From the NCBI RefSeq assembly GCF_949987515.2, contig NC_082701.1:40937755-41001754 (forward strand): a stretch of DNA of 64,000 nucleotides. Direction: 5' to 3'. Below the pieces are notes generated by a model. It was not told the DNA's origin. It was given only the letters and a program-made list of their open reading frames with translations, and did no database searches. Made by a program: the position numbers and the translations under genes. Positions 54,223-64,000 of this stretch are shown one piece after another. Every line of letters begins with the position of its first letter. Positions within the stretch are counted from its first letter, which is position 1. The DNA is from Delphinus delphis. Taxonomy: Eukaryota; Chordata; Mammalia; Artiodactyla; Delphinidae.

Positions 54223-55671
54223 AAATTGGCACCAAGAAGTGGGGTGCTATTGTAACAAATACCTAAAAACATTGAAGTGGCTTTGGAACTGGGTAAGTGG
54301 CGAGGAGAGTTTTGAGGTATGCTCTCAAAAGAAAAAGCCAAGATTACTGTGAGCCAAGATTACCTTTGACTTCAAAGGTGATTCTGATGAGGGCTCAGAA
54401 AGAAAAGAGGAGAGCTGGAGAGAAAGCTTCCACCTTCTTAGAGAATACACAAATACTCATAAACAAAATACTGGTAGACATGTGGACAGTCAAGGCCATT
54501 CTCGTGAAGTCTCAGACAGGAATGAGGAGTGTGCTGTTGGACCACGGAGAGAAGGTGATCCTTGTTACAGAGTGGCAAAGAACTTGGCTGAAATGTGTTC
54601 ATGTTCTAGTGTTTCGTGGAAAGTAGAACTTGTGGGCTATGAAACTGGAGAGTTAGCTGAGGAGATTTCTAAGCAGAGTATTGAAGGAGCGGCTTAGTTC
54701 CTCCTTACTGTTTATAGTACAATGTGAGAAGAGAGACACAAGTTGAAGGAGGAATTGTTAAACAAAAAAGAACCGGAACTTAAAGATTTGGAGAATTCTC
54801 AGCCTACCCATAGTGCAAAAAAATGAGAAGTCATGTTCAGGAGAGAGGACTAAGAATGGGGCCAAACAGCCATTTGACAAGATTAGTATGGACGTGAACC
54901 AAGAACTTAATCGGCCACCCCAGCAGAAGCGCCGCCAGGTTGACTGGAGGGGGTAGAAATGAGAAGAAATGAAGGAAAACTATCTGGCTTCTTAACTCTT
55001 TTAGGACCAGACCGTAGAGCCATTTAGCAGCAGATGTGTATTATTCTTCAAGACAAGGGAAGGAGGACCCCAAAGCCCATTCAGAGATCATCAGGGCTGC
55101 CTCCTGAGTCTCAAATGGGGGTGAAGGGGATGGAGGGAGCGCACTGCCTTGCTTTCAGTCGGGCAGACTGGCTGCCCAGGACCTTAAGAGAAGAACCCAC
55201 ACCCTCGGGTCTTCGTGTATAGTCCCAGCCTGGCAGAGCCACAGGGGTTGGACCACCATCCCAGTGGGTCTGAAAAGCAGGACCCCTGCCCTAATGGGTC
55301 TGGAAGGCAGAGCATTGAGCCAGAGGGCATTATTCTCAAGCCTTAAGATCTAATGGTATTTGCCTTGCTATGTTTCGAACTTGCTTGGACCCATCACCTC
55401 TTTCTTCTCTCTGATTTCTCCGTTTTGGAACAGGAATGTCTATCCTATGCCTGCCCACCCTTGTATTTTGGAAGCACATATCTTATCAGAATTCACACGT
55501 TCATAGCTGGGGAGGAATTTTACCTCAGGATGAAAAGGACGTTTAGGTGATATTTAGATTAGACTCCACATTTGAGGCAGGAATGAGTTAAGACTTTTGG
55601 GGGCTGTTGGAATGGAATGAATGTATTTTCCACGTGGGAAGGACGTGAATTGGGGGAAGTCAGAGGTGGAA

Positions 55672-56035
55672 TATTATGGACTGACTATGTCCCCCCAAAA
55701 TTTATGTACCTTAACCCCCAAGGTGTTTGGAGGTGGGGCCTTTGGGAGGGGTAGTAGGTTTAGACAAAGTGATGAGTGGGGGGCCACCATGATGGGATTA
55801 ATGTCCTTATAAGAAGAGGAAGAGACCAGAACTCACTCTGTCTCCATCATATGAGGACAGCTAGAAGGCAGCCGTCTGCAAGCCAGGAAGAGAGCCCTCA
55901 TCAGGAACCGAATCTGCCAGCGTATTGATCTTAGACTTCACAACTTTCAGAACTGTGAGAAATAAATGCTGTTTATTTATATAGACCACCCAATCTATGA
56001 TGTTTTGTTATAGCAACCTGAGCTGCTAAGATGAC
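55672..56035 (+). repeat. MaLR 3' LTR
   Basis: 'TTATGGACTGACTATGTCCC', 'GGTGGGGCCTTTGGGAGG', 'GCAAGCCAGGAAGAGAGCCC', AATAAA at 55961-55966, ends 'GAGCTGCTAAGATGA'. Confidence 0.92.
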
Positions 56036-56384
56036 CAGAAAGAACATTGCCTTCCCAGATTGTCCAGTGCCTCATAGCCAGTTCTGTACCCAAGACCTCC
56101 TGTGGAAATTTTGTGCCATGGCAGAGGATCCAGAGCTAAGATGGAGGAAATAGAGGGCAGAGGAAGAAACCAGGAGAAGCCCAAGAAGAAGCTCTATCAC
56201 CAGTGAGGAAAAGTAAAGACGGTGGCAAAAAAAAAAAGCAACATCTAAATAAAGGGGCATGATGAACCCTTAAATGGGGGAGGAATCAAGAGATGAAAGG
56301 TGCCAAGGGTCAACTGCAAGATGGAAAGTAGGCAGTGATGAAGTGATGGACAAGCAGCTTAGGACCAAGGCTGTGAAAAGCACT
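56036..56384. other. Unassigned unique sequence
   Basis: No gene. An A11 run lies at 56227-56237. Confidence 0.5.
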
Positions 56385-56945
56385 CTCCTGATTTGCTCTG
56401 ATTATCTAATGCTGTGTGACAAATTGCCCCATAACCTAGTGGGCATAAAACAACCTTATGCTTTTGGATCTGGGAGGTTGGGAATTCAAACAGGGCACAG
56501 CAGGAAAGGCTTGTCTCTGATCCTTGATGTCTGGGCCGTCAGTTGGAAGCCTCCAGGGCTTCAGAATCATCTGAAGGTTCATTCACTGTGGTTGGTGCTG
56601 GGAAGACTCAAACAGCTGGCAGCAGCTAGGGCTTTGTGGGCATCTCTTTCCATTTCTGTGTGGCCTCTTTGTGTTGTCTCTCCAACATGGCAGCTTTAGG
56701 GTAGCCAGCCTTCTTACATGCTGGCTCAGGGCCCCCAAAGTCCATGTTGACACCAGGTGGAAACCATATCACTTTTTATGACCTAGGCTCAGATACCTTG
56801 TGATGTGCTACCACCATGTCCTACTAATCAAGGCAGTTTCAAGACTCCACCAGGTTCAAAAAGAGGGAACAAAGAAGATCTCACTCCTTGATGGAGGAGA
56901 GTCAATGCATGTCACATTGTGAGAAGAGCATCTGGAATAGGATAC
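56385..56945 (+). repeat. Ancient mammalian LTR-like interspersed repeat
   Basis: 'ATGCTGTGTGACAAATTGCC', 'AGGGCACAGCAGGAAAGGCT', 'CAGAATCATCTGAAGGTTC', 'CTTTTTATGACCTAGGCTC' is a recurrent mammal-wide text that I recognise, but I cannot assign it to a family with confidence. Confidence 0.65.
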
Positions 56946-58235
56946 ATATCTCTGAGGCCATCTCAGAGGATACAATCAGCCACCCTGTTCAACGTCCCTT
57001 CTCTATGGTACCTTATGCTACAATGGTCAGTTTGGGTGAAAGCATAAAAGCACAGACACTGGGTGTCCCCTTGAAATGATGGAGCTAGAAGAAAGAATAC
57101 CCAATGATTAGATGAAGGGGTACTTGGCATATTCCTTTGGAGAAGAATGAAGCAGTTTCCAGGGCTCTAGCTATAGTGGATGGGAGTTCTGCACTCTTCT
57201 ATCTCAGCTATGTTATTGTTTTGTTTTGTGGTGGTTAGCAATGCTAGTAGTCTCATCTTTGTCAATTTCCCTTCATTTTTGGTAAAAATCTTCCTGAAAA
57301 CAGCCCACGTCACTGATGCTGAGAAAAACCAAAGGAAGGCTCTGATTTTGCTCACAGCTGAGTCAGAGACAAGGGGGAGCAGGGTCCCCTGATGACAGGC
57401 ATGAAGGAGAGCAAGTATCAGCCTGAACCCCCTGAAGGGGTGGCACACTCAGGGCAGCCAAGGTGCAGTTGCTTCTCCCACCCTAACTCTCTCTGGAAAG
57501 CTTGTCCCAGCTCAGCCCTGGAGCATGTTGTATTTTGCTTCGGTAAGATTCTTACAGAGAGAGGCAGTGGAAGGATCAAAGTGGGAGAACCTCAAGGGAG
57601 AAGTGAAATGCCAGAGGGGTAGTGCCACCAGCACTTGAACAAATGTGCTCTTCATACCAGCATATTCCTCAAGGGACTTTGTAAAATTTATCCTGTTTAT
57701 TATGCACTTTCACCCTCTGTACGTCTTCCCCACCATGCTCTTCACACCTGCCTTTGAGCCTCTGGCATCCTTGCTGCTCAACAGAACTGAAGAATGTATC
57801 TCCTAATACGTAGAATTCCCTGAAGGAAACTCCAGCATGAAGGAACATACAGACTCACTACAAAATAGCAAAAGGTCTCTTTTCACACTCCATTACCATG
57901 CAAAGATGCTAAATCAGAAGGGCCTGGTGGAGACCCTAAGGCCATCTGAGTTCTAGTATTTCCCATAGCATCCAGTACACAGGACATGCACAATGTTGGC
58001 TAAATTGTGTACGCACGGCAAATAATTAGTCCAAAAAACACTGAAAGTGAACATATTTGCCCCCCACAGCATTTGCCACCTAACTAAGAGTATGCTAATT
58101 GCAAACATTTTTCATTATTATTCATTCATGTAGTGTACAAGGTTCTCAAGGACTTACAGCCCAATTGCATTCTTGTCCTGTGCTGATAGAAGTATTATAG
58201 TTGGACCTTGAAAATTACATTCCATTTTTAATTTG
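56946..58235. other. Unassigned unique sequence
   Basis: No gene. The segment 58080-58170 is AT-rich with ATGCTAATTGCAAAC, an octamer-like word, and TTATTATTCATTCATG. Confidence 0.4.
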
Positions 58236-58239
58236 TCCT

Positions 58240-58665
58240 CCATTTATTCACTCAAAAAGATTTTCATTGATTATTGCACTGAAGATAAACAGATAAGAGT
58301 CGTTGCCCTCAAGGAACTCATGTTCCCAGTGGGAAAGCAATGAAATGAGACATTTTAATGGGTGTTACCAGGGAGAAAACTGGGAGCTATGAGAGCATAT
58401 GATAGGCTCCCTGATCTAGATTTGAGGGAAGAAGAATCAAAGAGGACTTCCTGGAGGTGATGCCTGAGTTTTGAGTCACGAATAAGAGTTGGCCATGAGA
58501 ATATGAAAGGAGAAGGAAGGGGAGAACATTGTACAGGTAGCGAGGCATGGGAGAGTATGGTATGTCCAAAAAAGCGAGAAGAACTTAGAGTATCTGGAGA
58601 GGATGTGGGGGAGGGAATGCAAGGGGAAGGAGATGAGGCTGGAAAGAAAAGGATAGTTGACGAGC
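58240..58665 (-). repeat. L2 LINE 3' end (extended)
   Basis: 'CATTTATTCACTCAAAAAGA', 'CTCAAGGAACTCATGTTCCC', 'GATGCCTGAGTTTTGAGTCA', 'GGGAAGGAGATGAGGCTGG'. Confidence 0.82.
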
Positions 58666-59210
58666 CTTAAATCTGTACTGAAAAATTTGATCTTTCTCCA
58701 GAATTATAGTCATGAAACTAGCTTAAAACTTGGGATTTCATTCAGGTAAAGTCAGTGAGTTGACAGTCACTAAGGTAACCTCTATGAGTAAATGATGAAG
58801 TTGTTCTTCAAGTCAAGAGCAGAGCTCAGCTGCTGGCCTTTGACATCCCCCATACCATCACAGGAGAGTCGATGAGCAAGAAGCTGACAGTATCTGCTCT
58901 TGGATCAGCCTTGCCAACCTAGTGATTGACCTTGACCTCTGGCCCCACCTGCCTGCTCCAACCTGCCTTAGATCACCAACCTGAACCTGACCTGTGGTCT
59001 CTCTACCTACTCCCTCCTGCTCAGCTTGACAGTTGTTTGGGGCCCCTCTAGGTGAGGCCTACCATGTCACCGCCCTTGTTCCCAAGATTCAGCCCCAGTT
59101 AAACCTTAAATCAAGAATATTTTTTCTTCTTCCCATTCTAATGTGTTACTATACTTGCTATCTGTTGACTGCTGATTAGATATCTTGGAATTATGGGAAA
59201 TTAAAGATAA
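58666..59210. other. Unassigned unique sequence
   Basis: No gene or repeat recognised. Confidence 0.5.
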
Positions 59211-59214
59211 AAGA

Positions 59215-59345
59215 CTTTTTAGGGATCACTATACCCAAACCCTTCTTTGTAGCTAATGCCAGGAAAGAGAAGTGACTTCCACAGGAATAAAGATTCATTT
59301 GAGGGTCTTCTGACTCTCACACCAGTGAGCATCTCAGGGATGGCC
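59215..59345 (-). repeat. MIR fragment (weak)
   Basis: 'GAGAAGTGACTTCCACAGG', 'GAGGGTCTTCTGACTCTC'. Confidence 0.4.
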
Positions 59346-59464
59346 TCTGATAAAAGGAACTGACAAGCTGGTAAACACAGTGAGTATCAGAGCTCAAGAC
59401 CTGAACTTGCAAATTTTTTAGACAACGCCCCAGAACTCCGTAATGGATTGAATCTTGGAAAGTG

Positions 59465-60005
59465 AGATTTATTCGTTCATTGAACAAACACTAGCTGAGT
59501 ACCTACTCAGCGTCAGGTTTCACAGGAGACACGAGGGCGTCAATAGAAAACAAGACCCCATTCCCACCCTAGGAGTCTCTATCCTAGTGTAGAAGGAGGA
59601 TAATAAACAATAATTATGCAGTGTGAAAAGAGCTCCTATAAGAGAGAATCTCTAAGTGCTGAGAGAGCACAGAGGTGACCTCAGAGTGTCAGGGACATAC
59701 CCACACTGGATCTTGAAGAATGAGTGGGAATTAGGACAAGTGGGGTGAACAAAAGTGGAGGGATCCATATGTACGAAGTTGGAGATATCCAAGCATGTTC
59801 AAGAAACATCATGGTCACAAGGAAGCAGAGAAGTGATGACAAAGGAGGTGGCGTGATGCTGCATTGAGGAAGGGCCTCATATCCATGCTCAGAGGGGAGG
59901 AGGATGGCCTGGCCACATGTGGGTTCTAGGAAGATAAGACTAGATGTTTGACTGGGGAGCTGGGCTGGAGGCAGAATAACTTGTATGAGGGCTGTAATGG
60001 TATTT
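59465..60005 (-). repeat. L2 LINE 3' end (extended)
   Basis: 'TTCGTTCATTGAACAAACAC', 'GAGTACCTACTCAGCGTCAG', 'ACTGGATCTTGAAGAATGAG', then diverged body text to about 60005. Confidence 0.85.
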
Positions 60006-60189
60006 AGACACTATAACAAGGGAATCTTTATGGCTAAGCCATTGATGGTTTTCTGAAAACTGACATTACTTCTATATAGACACCAAGAAAAATTAGTGGA
60101 ATCATAGGATTTGGTCTGGGAGTCTCATTTTGACCTATTTTTGAGTCATCAAAAAGGTTATGTCATTTCTGTAAACGAAGCAGAGAATC

Positions 60190-60305
60190 ATAAATCATTA
60201 AGTCCAATCCCTCCTTTATCAGAATGGGAAACTGAGGCCCAGTGAGAATTGACTTGGCCAAGGTCACTCAGTTATGTTAACTGGCCTCTAAATAGCCCTT
60301 CTGAC
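60190..60305 (-). repeat. MIR fragment
   Basis: 'GGGAAACTGAGGCCCAGTG', 'GGCCAAGGTCACTCAGTTAT'. Confidence 0.8.
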
Positions 60306-60314
60306 TTGCATCAG

Positions 60315-60885
60315 AGAAGCAATATGGTAATGCAGAAAAAGCACTGTCCATTCTTATGGACTGAATGTTTGTGTCCCCCACCCCAAGATGCATATATCGA
60401 AGCCCTAGCCCCCAGTGTTATGGTATTTGGAGATGGGCCTTTGGCCGGTAATCTGGGTTAGATGAGGTCATGAGGGTGGGGTTCTCATGATAGGATTAGT
60501 GCCCTTATATGAAGAGACACAGGAGACCCCACTCCGTCTCCATGTCCATGCACTGAGGAGAGGTCATGTGAGGACACAGAGAGAAGGTGGCCAGCGTCTG
60601 CAAGCAGGAAGAGACCCCCACCAGGAATCAAATCTGCTGGGACCTTGATCTTGGAATCCCCAGACTGCAAAAGTGTAAGAACAAATGTCGGCTGTTTAAG
60701 CCACCCAATCTATGGTATTTTGTTAGGGCAGCCCACACAGAATAAGACACTCATGTTTACAGTGTGTTTTTCAACAAGTCACTGTCCTTCTCAGGGCCTC
60801 AGTTTCCCTACATGTCAAATGAGAGTTCTGCACCGAAAAGATCTCTGCAGCTACTTCCAGCTCTGAGATGTGATGTAACTGCTAT
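60315..60885 (+). repeat. MIR SINE split by an MLT1 LTR
   Basis: The left piece at 60315-60352 ('AATATGGTAATGCAGAAAAA', 'GCACTGTCCA') and the right piece at 60750-60885 ('AACAAGTCACTGTCCTTCTC', 'GGCCTCAGTTTCCCTACATG') read as the two halves of one sense MIR. Confidence 0.6.
60353..60749 (+). mobile_element. Solo MLT1-type MaLR LTR
   Basis: 'TTATGGACTGAATGTTTGTG', 'GATGAGGTCATGAGGGTGG', 'TGTGAGGACACAGAGAGAAG', 'AAGCCACCCAATCTATGG', ends 'ACAGAATAAGACA'. It has about the same length as the LTRs at 53868 and 55672. Confidence 0.93.
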
Positions 60886-61435
60886 CGAGCAAAGAAAGAG
60901 GCAGCTACCCAGACTGTCTCCAGCCACTGGCTAAGGGAGGCTGATGTCAGGTGGTGCCGAAGCCCATGTGGCTGCCCCAAAAGAGTGAGAGAAGGGGCGG
61001 AGTGGCATTAGCATTCCCCCAACACGTGCCCAGAAGCTTGGAGGGCTCAGATGGGAAGCAAACTCTCTGACATGTACAAAGCCATAGATCACCTTCCACA
61101 GCAGCAGCCACTGCTCCCCTGTTGCCGTGGCAACTTTTCTCTAGATTCTTCTCATTTCCCAACACTCAGCCCCAGGAGCAGGGCCCAAGTGACCTACAAG
61201 TGGAGACCAGACAGACCCAGGGTGGGGGCAGGTGGCATGACACACACGGGCATGGGTGGTTCATGGTAAAGGCCTCACAGCTTGGAATGCAGGGCTGGGA
61301 TTTTTGACCCAAGTGTGTCCAGCTGCTGCCATCCTTCATCTGCAAACACTGCCTCACAGCACAGCTTGGAAAGGGGTGGGGAGCAGAGAGGAGGATTTTG
61401 TACGTTATAAGTTACCCCACTTTTTTCCTTGAGCA
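60886..61435. other. Unassigned unique sequence
   Basis: No gene or repeat recognised. Confidence 0.5.
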
Positions 61436-61439
61436 CTTA

Positions 61440-61565
61440 TTTATGGCAGCCAATGGAAAGGTCACTACCTTTGACTCCACAATGAACTTGCGTGTGAACT
61501 TGGGCAGGTCACTTCATCTTTTTAGGCTGTGCTTTCCTTAACTATAAAATGAGCATTACAATTCA
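61440..61565 (+). repeat. MIR SINE
   Basis: 'ACTTGGGCAGGTCACTTCAT', 'TAACTATAAAATGAGCATTA'. Confidence 0.8.
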
Positions 61566-61569
61566 GGAG

Positions 61570-62075
61570 CCTGGATGCAGGCTCTCTTCTGCCCCTCCCC
61601 CTGTCTGAGGCTCTAAGGGTGAGTCCCTTGAGATATTTGAAGGATCTCTGCTTGGGAAATGACAGAGTCTCTTGAAATGCAAAGGTTTACCAGTGATCTT
61701 TTTTTTTCCCTCCCCATCATTATTGGTGCATTTAAGAGCTGATTTTCTGAGGATTTCTTCCTTTATAGGGAAAAATGCTTTAGGGACCAATATGTTAGGC
61801 AACTGCCCATTTTAAATCAAGAGGAAATGGAAGGAAATCATCTCTGAAATTATCAAAGTCATTAGGGGAATAGGATTTTTCTTGTCAGACTTCAATTTAC
61901 ACACAGATACGGTTTTAGGAAGACATCTATTTAGGTAAGGTAGGCAATTCCGACACTGATATGTCACCCCCTTGGGAGAATATCAAGCCAGTTCCTCCCG
62001 CCACCACCTCCCTCCCTCCCTTCCTTAATTTATTCAGTAGATACTCAGACAGTGCCAACTCTGGTGACTGTTATT
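61570..62075. other. Unassigned unique sequence
   Basis: AT-rich block at about 61700-61930 (CATCATTATTGGTGCATT, AATTTACACACAGATACGG) is repeat-free and may be conserved. A (CTCC)n-like run lies at 62007-62022. Confidence 0.35.
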
Positions 62076-62079
62076 CAAA

Positions 62080-62200
62080 TGCATTTAAGGGGAGCCTGCT
62101 CTGTGTCAGGCACAATGAATGCTAGGGATGCAGTGATAACAGGCAAGGTCCCTGTCCCAGAGGAGCACAAAGATCCAGTGGAGACAGACCTGGGATAGGG
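62080..62200 (-). repeat. L2 LINE 3' end
   Basis: 'GAGCCTGCTCTGTGTCAGGC', 'GGGATGCAGTGATAACAGGC', 'GTCCCTGTCCCAGAGGAGC'. Confidence 0.8.
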
Positions 62201-62204
62201 CCCT

Positions 62205-62330
62205 CTCATCTGTCATCTTTTCAGCCTTCCAACAACCCCAAGAGGAGTGTTAGCATTGCCATTTCAGAGGGAAGAACTACACTCCCAAGATCAAGTGCTT
62301 TCTTACCTGCAATGTCTATGCTTGATGCCC
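62205..62330 (-). repeat. MIR fragment
   Basis: 'TTCCAACAACCCCAAGAGG', 'GCCATTTCAGAGGGAAGAAC', 'CACTCCCAAGATCAAGTGC'. Confidence 0.6.
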
Positions 62331-62339
62331 AAAACTCGG

Positions 62340-62770
62340 CCTGTGTGCACCAAGTGCTGAATTGAATCTCGGAGACAAGGTTTCGGGTGAAATAGAAAAG
62401 AATAGCATTATTGCTTTGCGAGGCAAAGGGGGACACAGCAGGCTAATGCCCTCAAAACTGTGTGTCTCACCCTGGGAGGATTTGGTGAGGAGTTTTATAG
62501 CAATGGTTCAAGGGCAGGGGCGGGGCGGGGGGTGGTGCTGATAAGGATCAAGGTGTGTGCAGGGCTCCTTTAATCTGGCCTCCGGTGGACTCCTCATAAT
62601 GAGCTTCTCTGGTTCCTTTAATCTGGCCTCAGGTTGTCCCTTGATGAGCTTCTTGATGTTATCAAACTGTGATCTTCTCCGGAATGAAGAATGCTAACAT
62701 CTTCCATTTTGGGGGAGTGAGAGTTTAGTTCTGCAAAGAGCTCAAAGGTGTGTATCCCTTGAGGTGGAAC
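62340..62770 (-). mobile_element. Probable ERV LTR (minus strand)
   Basis: On the plus strand: 'AATAGCATTATTGCTTTGCG', 'CTGTGTGTCTCACCCTGGG', 'GAGGAGTTTTATAGC', then a G-rich run and two copies of TCCTTTAATCTGGCCTC (62566-62582 and 62614-62630), 48 bp apart. The layout fits an LTR read from the minus strand, but the poly(A) word is AATAAT and the ends are not fixed. Confidence 0.45.
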
Positions 62771-63825
62771 CAGGACCCTGCCCCAAGTCTGCACTATTGT
62801 TTCTTAGCTGCTCCTCCCTTGTCTCTACAACCCCTCCGTTCCCTGATTAGCAACTGTTCAAATCTGCCCTTTGGAACTCAGTGAAGGTCATGGAGGCTGG
62901 GGTCTATTCCCTACAAACAAGAAATGGGGGACAGAAAGGTTTCCATGCCCAGGAGCCCCACAGGGTCGCACTCAGTTTCATGCTTGACCTGAGTTGACCC
63001 CTGGCCTTCCTCCTCCAGGCCATATTCTCCCACATCACCCCAAGCTTGCCCCATAGCCCTGTCCCTCTGGTGTCCAGCTGGCATAATCTAGACACCCTTC
63101 CAGCTCCTGCCTTGTTTTCCTCTCCACCTGATCACATGACATGTCAGAGCCTATTTGCTCATCCATAGCTCCCATCACCAATATCTTTAACTACAGGTCC
63201 CTGGACCACTAGAGCATTTACAGGTAGACTACGGAGGATTCGAGAATCCTTGTCATTTCATGCAAAACTTTGATTGAATGGGAAGATGTGCATTTTGAGA
63301 GGAGAGAGGTAGATCCTTCATCAGTTTCTCCAAGGCATCCGGAGCCTATACAAGGTTGAGAATCTACTAGGCTTGTCCTCCACAGTAGCTGTTCCTATCT
63401 CCTAGTGCTTCTTCCACAGAGCCTGGCACTCAGCCTATGTGTGGGAAAAAAAGAGTGGAAGAAAAGATAAGTGTTCGCCACTCTCAACTAGTTCTACTCT
63501 GTGGAATATAACACATAACAGATCTACAGCCAACCCCCAAACCCTGCTCTTCATGAGATTTCTTTGGAAGAGGAAGAGGAGAAGTAATTGGAGAGACCAT
63601 AGAGCCAGGTGAAGGTCAAGGAGAAGACTCAAATAGACGTAGACCCTCTGGAGATGCCAGCCACACAGAGGAAAGCTGAGGGGCCAGGAGTGAGGAGGGA
63701 AGGAATATAATCCCTTTAGCAAGGTCACAATTCAATCAGCTTATCGGCATATACCTTCAAGCACCTTCTATTGTCCAGAAACTGTTCCAGACACCTTATT
63801 TTGCAAGTCACAGGTTGCAGGGACA
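62771..63825. other. Unassigned unique sequence
   Basis: No gene. A weak antisense L2-like phrase, 'TGTCCAGAAACTGTTCCAGA', occurs at about 63773. Confidence 0.4.
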
Positions 63826-63829
63826 CTGG

Positions 63830-64000
63830 GGTGATGGAAAGGGCCCCGGATCGGGGGAATGGAGACTTGCCATCTGGACTAGATTCTGCTACTCATCAAC
63901 AGTACACCCTTGGGTGAGACTCTTTGAACCTCAGTTACTGCACCTGTAAAATGGGAGCATCATCCTGGACCCGCTTGCACAGTGGTTGCCATGAGGCTCA
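63830..64000 (+). repeat. MIR SINE, cut by the window edge
   Basis: 'GTGAGACTCTTTGAACCTC', 'AGTTACTGCACCTGTAAAAT', 'GGGAGCATCATCCTGGACCC'. Continues past the end of the window. Confidence 0.85.

Larger units (their letters stand above)
53868..56035 (+). mobile_element. Near-complete MaLR (MLT1-type) element: LTR, internal, LTR
   Basis: Two LTRs in direct orientation (53868-54222 and 55672-56035) bracket about 1.45 kb of internal sequence. The internal region opens with 'ATTGGCACCAAGAAGTGGGG' and 'CTTTGGAACTGGGTAAGTGG', the standard start of MaLR internal DNA. It closes with 'TGAGTTAAGACTTTTGGGGG', the usual approach to the 3' LTR. MaLR elements are non-autonomous ERVL relatives. Frames in the internal part (such as 54297-54626) are remnants without coding capacity. 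Confidence 0.9.

Overview
This window looks like non-coding nuclear DNA from a cetacean (whale or dolphin). The main evidence is at least six well-preserved copies of the tRNA-derived CHR-type SINE. These carry the phrases typical of that family ('CCCTGGTGGCGCAGTGGTTGA', 'GAGAGGCCCGCGTACCGCAAAA'), flanked by target-site duplications of 9 to 17 bp. The rest of the repeat content (L1, L2, MIR, CR1/L3, MER5-like and Tigger/MER2-like DNA transposons, MLT1/MaLR and class I ERV sequence) is normal for a placental mammal and fits Cetartiodactyla. The species assignment is inference. I see no bacterial, plasmid, phage or CRISPR content.

I could not support any cellular protein-coding gene or exon. 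Nearly all open frames are short chance frames, or they run through SINEs, ERV remnants or simple repeats. The one frame that stands out is 276 codons at 26820-27650 (+), outside any repeat I recognise. I list it as an unproven ORF. The window may be intergenic or lie inside a large intron.

Layout. 1-14 kb: mostly unique sequence with MIR/L2 fragments, a compound tetra/hexanucleotide microsatellite, an L1 split by a SINE, and four tRNA-derived SINEs. 14.3-21.8 kb: the densest mobile-element block. It has a plus-strand LTR with a 63-bp triplicated segment, a TATA box and a poly(A) signal, followed directly by a tRNA-Glu(UUC)-like sequence. Next comes a minus-strand class I (gammaretrovirus-like) endogenous retrovirus with its 3' LTR, polypurine tract, env TM, integrase, RNase H, RT and protease remnants. 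The ERV holds a younger SINE and has lost its 5' end next to an L1 ORF2 fragment. 22-41 kb: ancient MIR, L2 and MLT1 sequence separated by unique stretches, some of which read like conserved non-coding elements. 41-53 kb: a CR1/L3 fragment, a Tigger/MER2-like transposon, a long A/TA tract, and several L1 3' ends with clear target-site duplications, including one inside an L2. 53-64 kb: a nearly complete MaLR element (LTR, internal region, LTR), a solo MLT1 LTR apparently inside a MIR, L2 fragments and a probable ERV LTR.

Nothing here forms a pathway or operon. The interest lies in nested-insertion history, lineage-informative SINE insertions, the LTR/tRNA junction, the decayed provirus and a few possible regulatory islands. 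Repeat boundaries without a stated target-site duplication are accurate to roughly 10-30 bp, and subfamily names come from recognition by eye, not from a database search.
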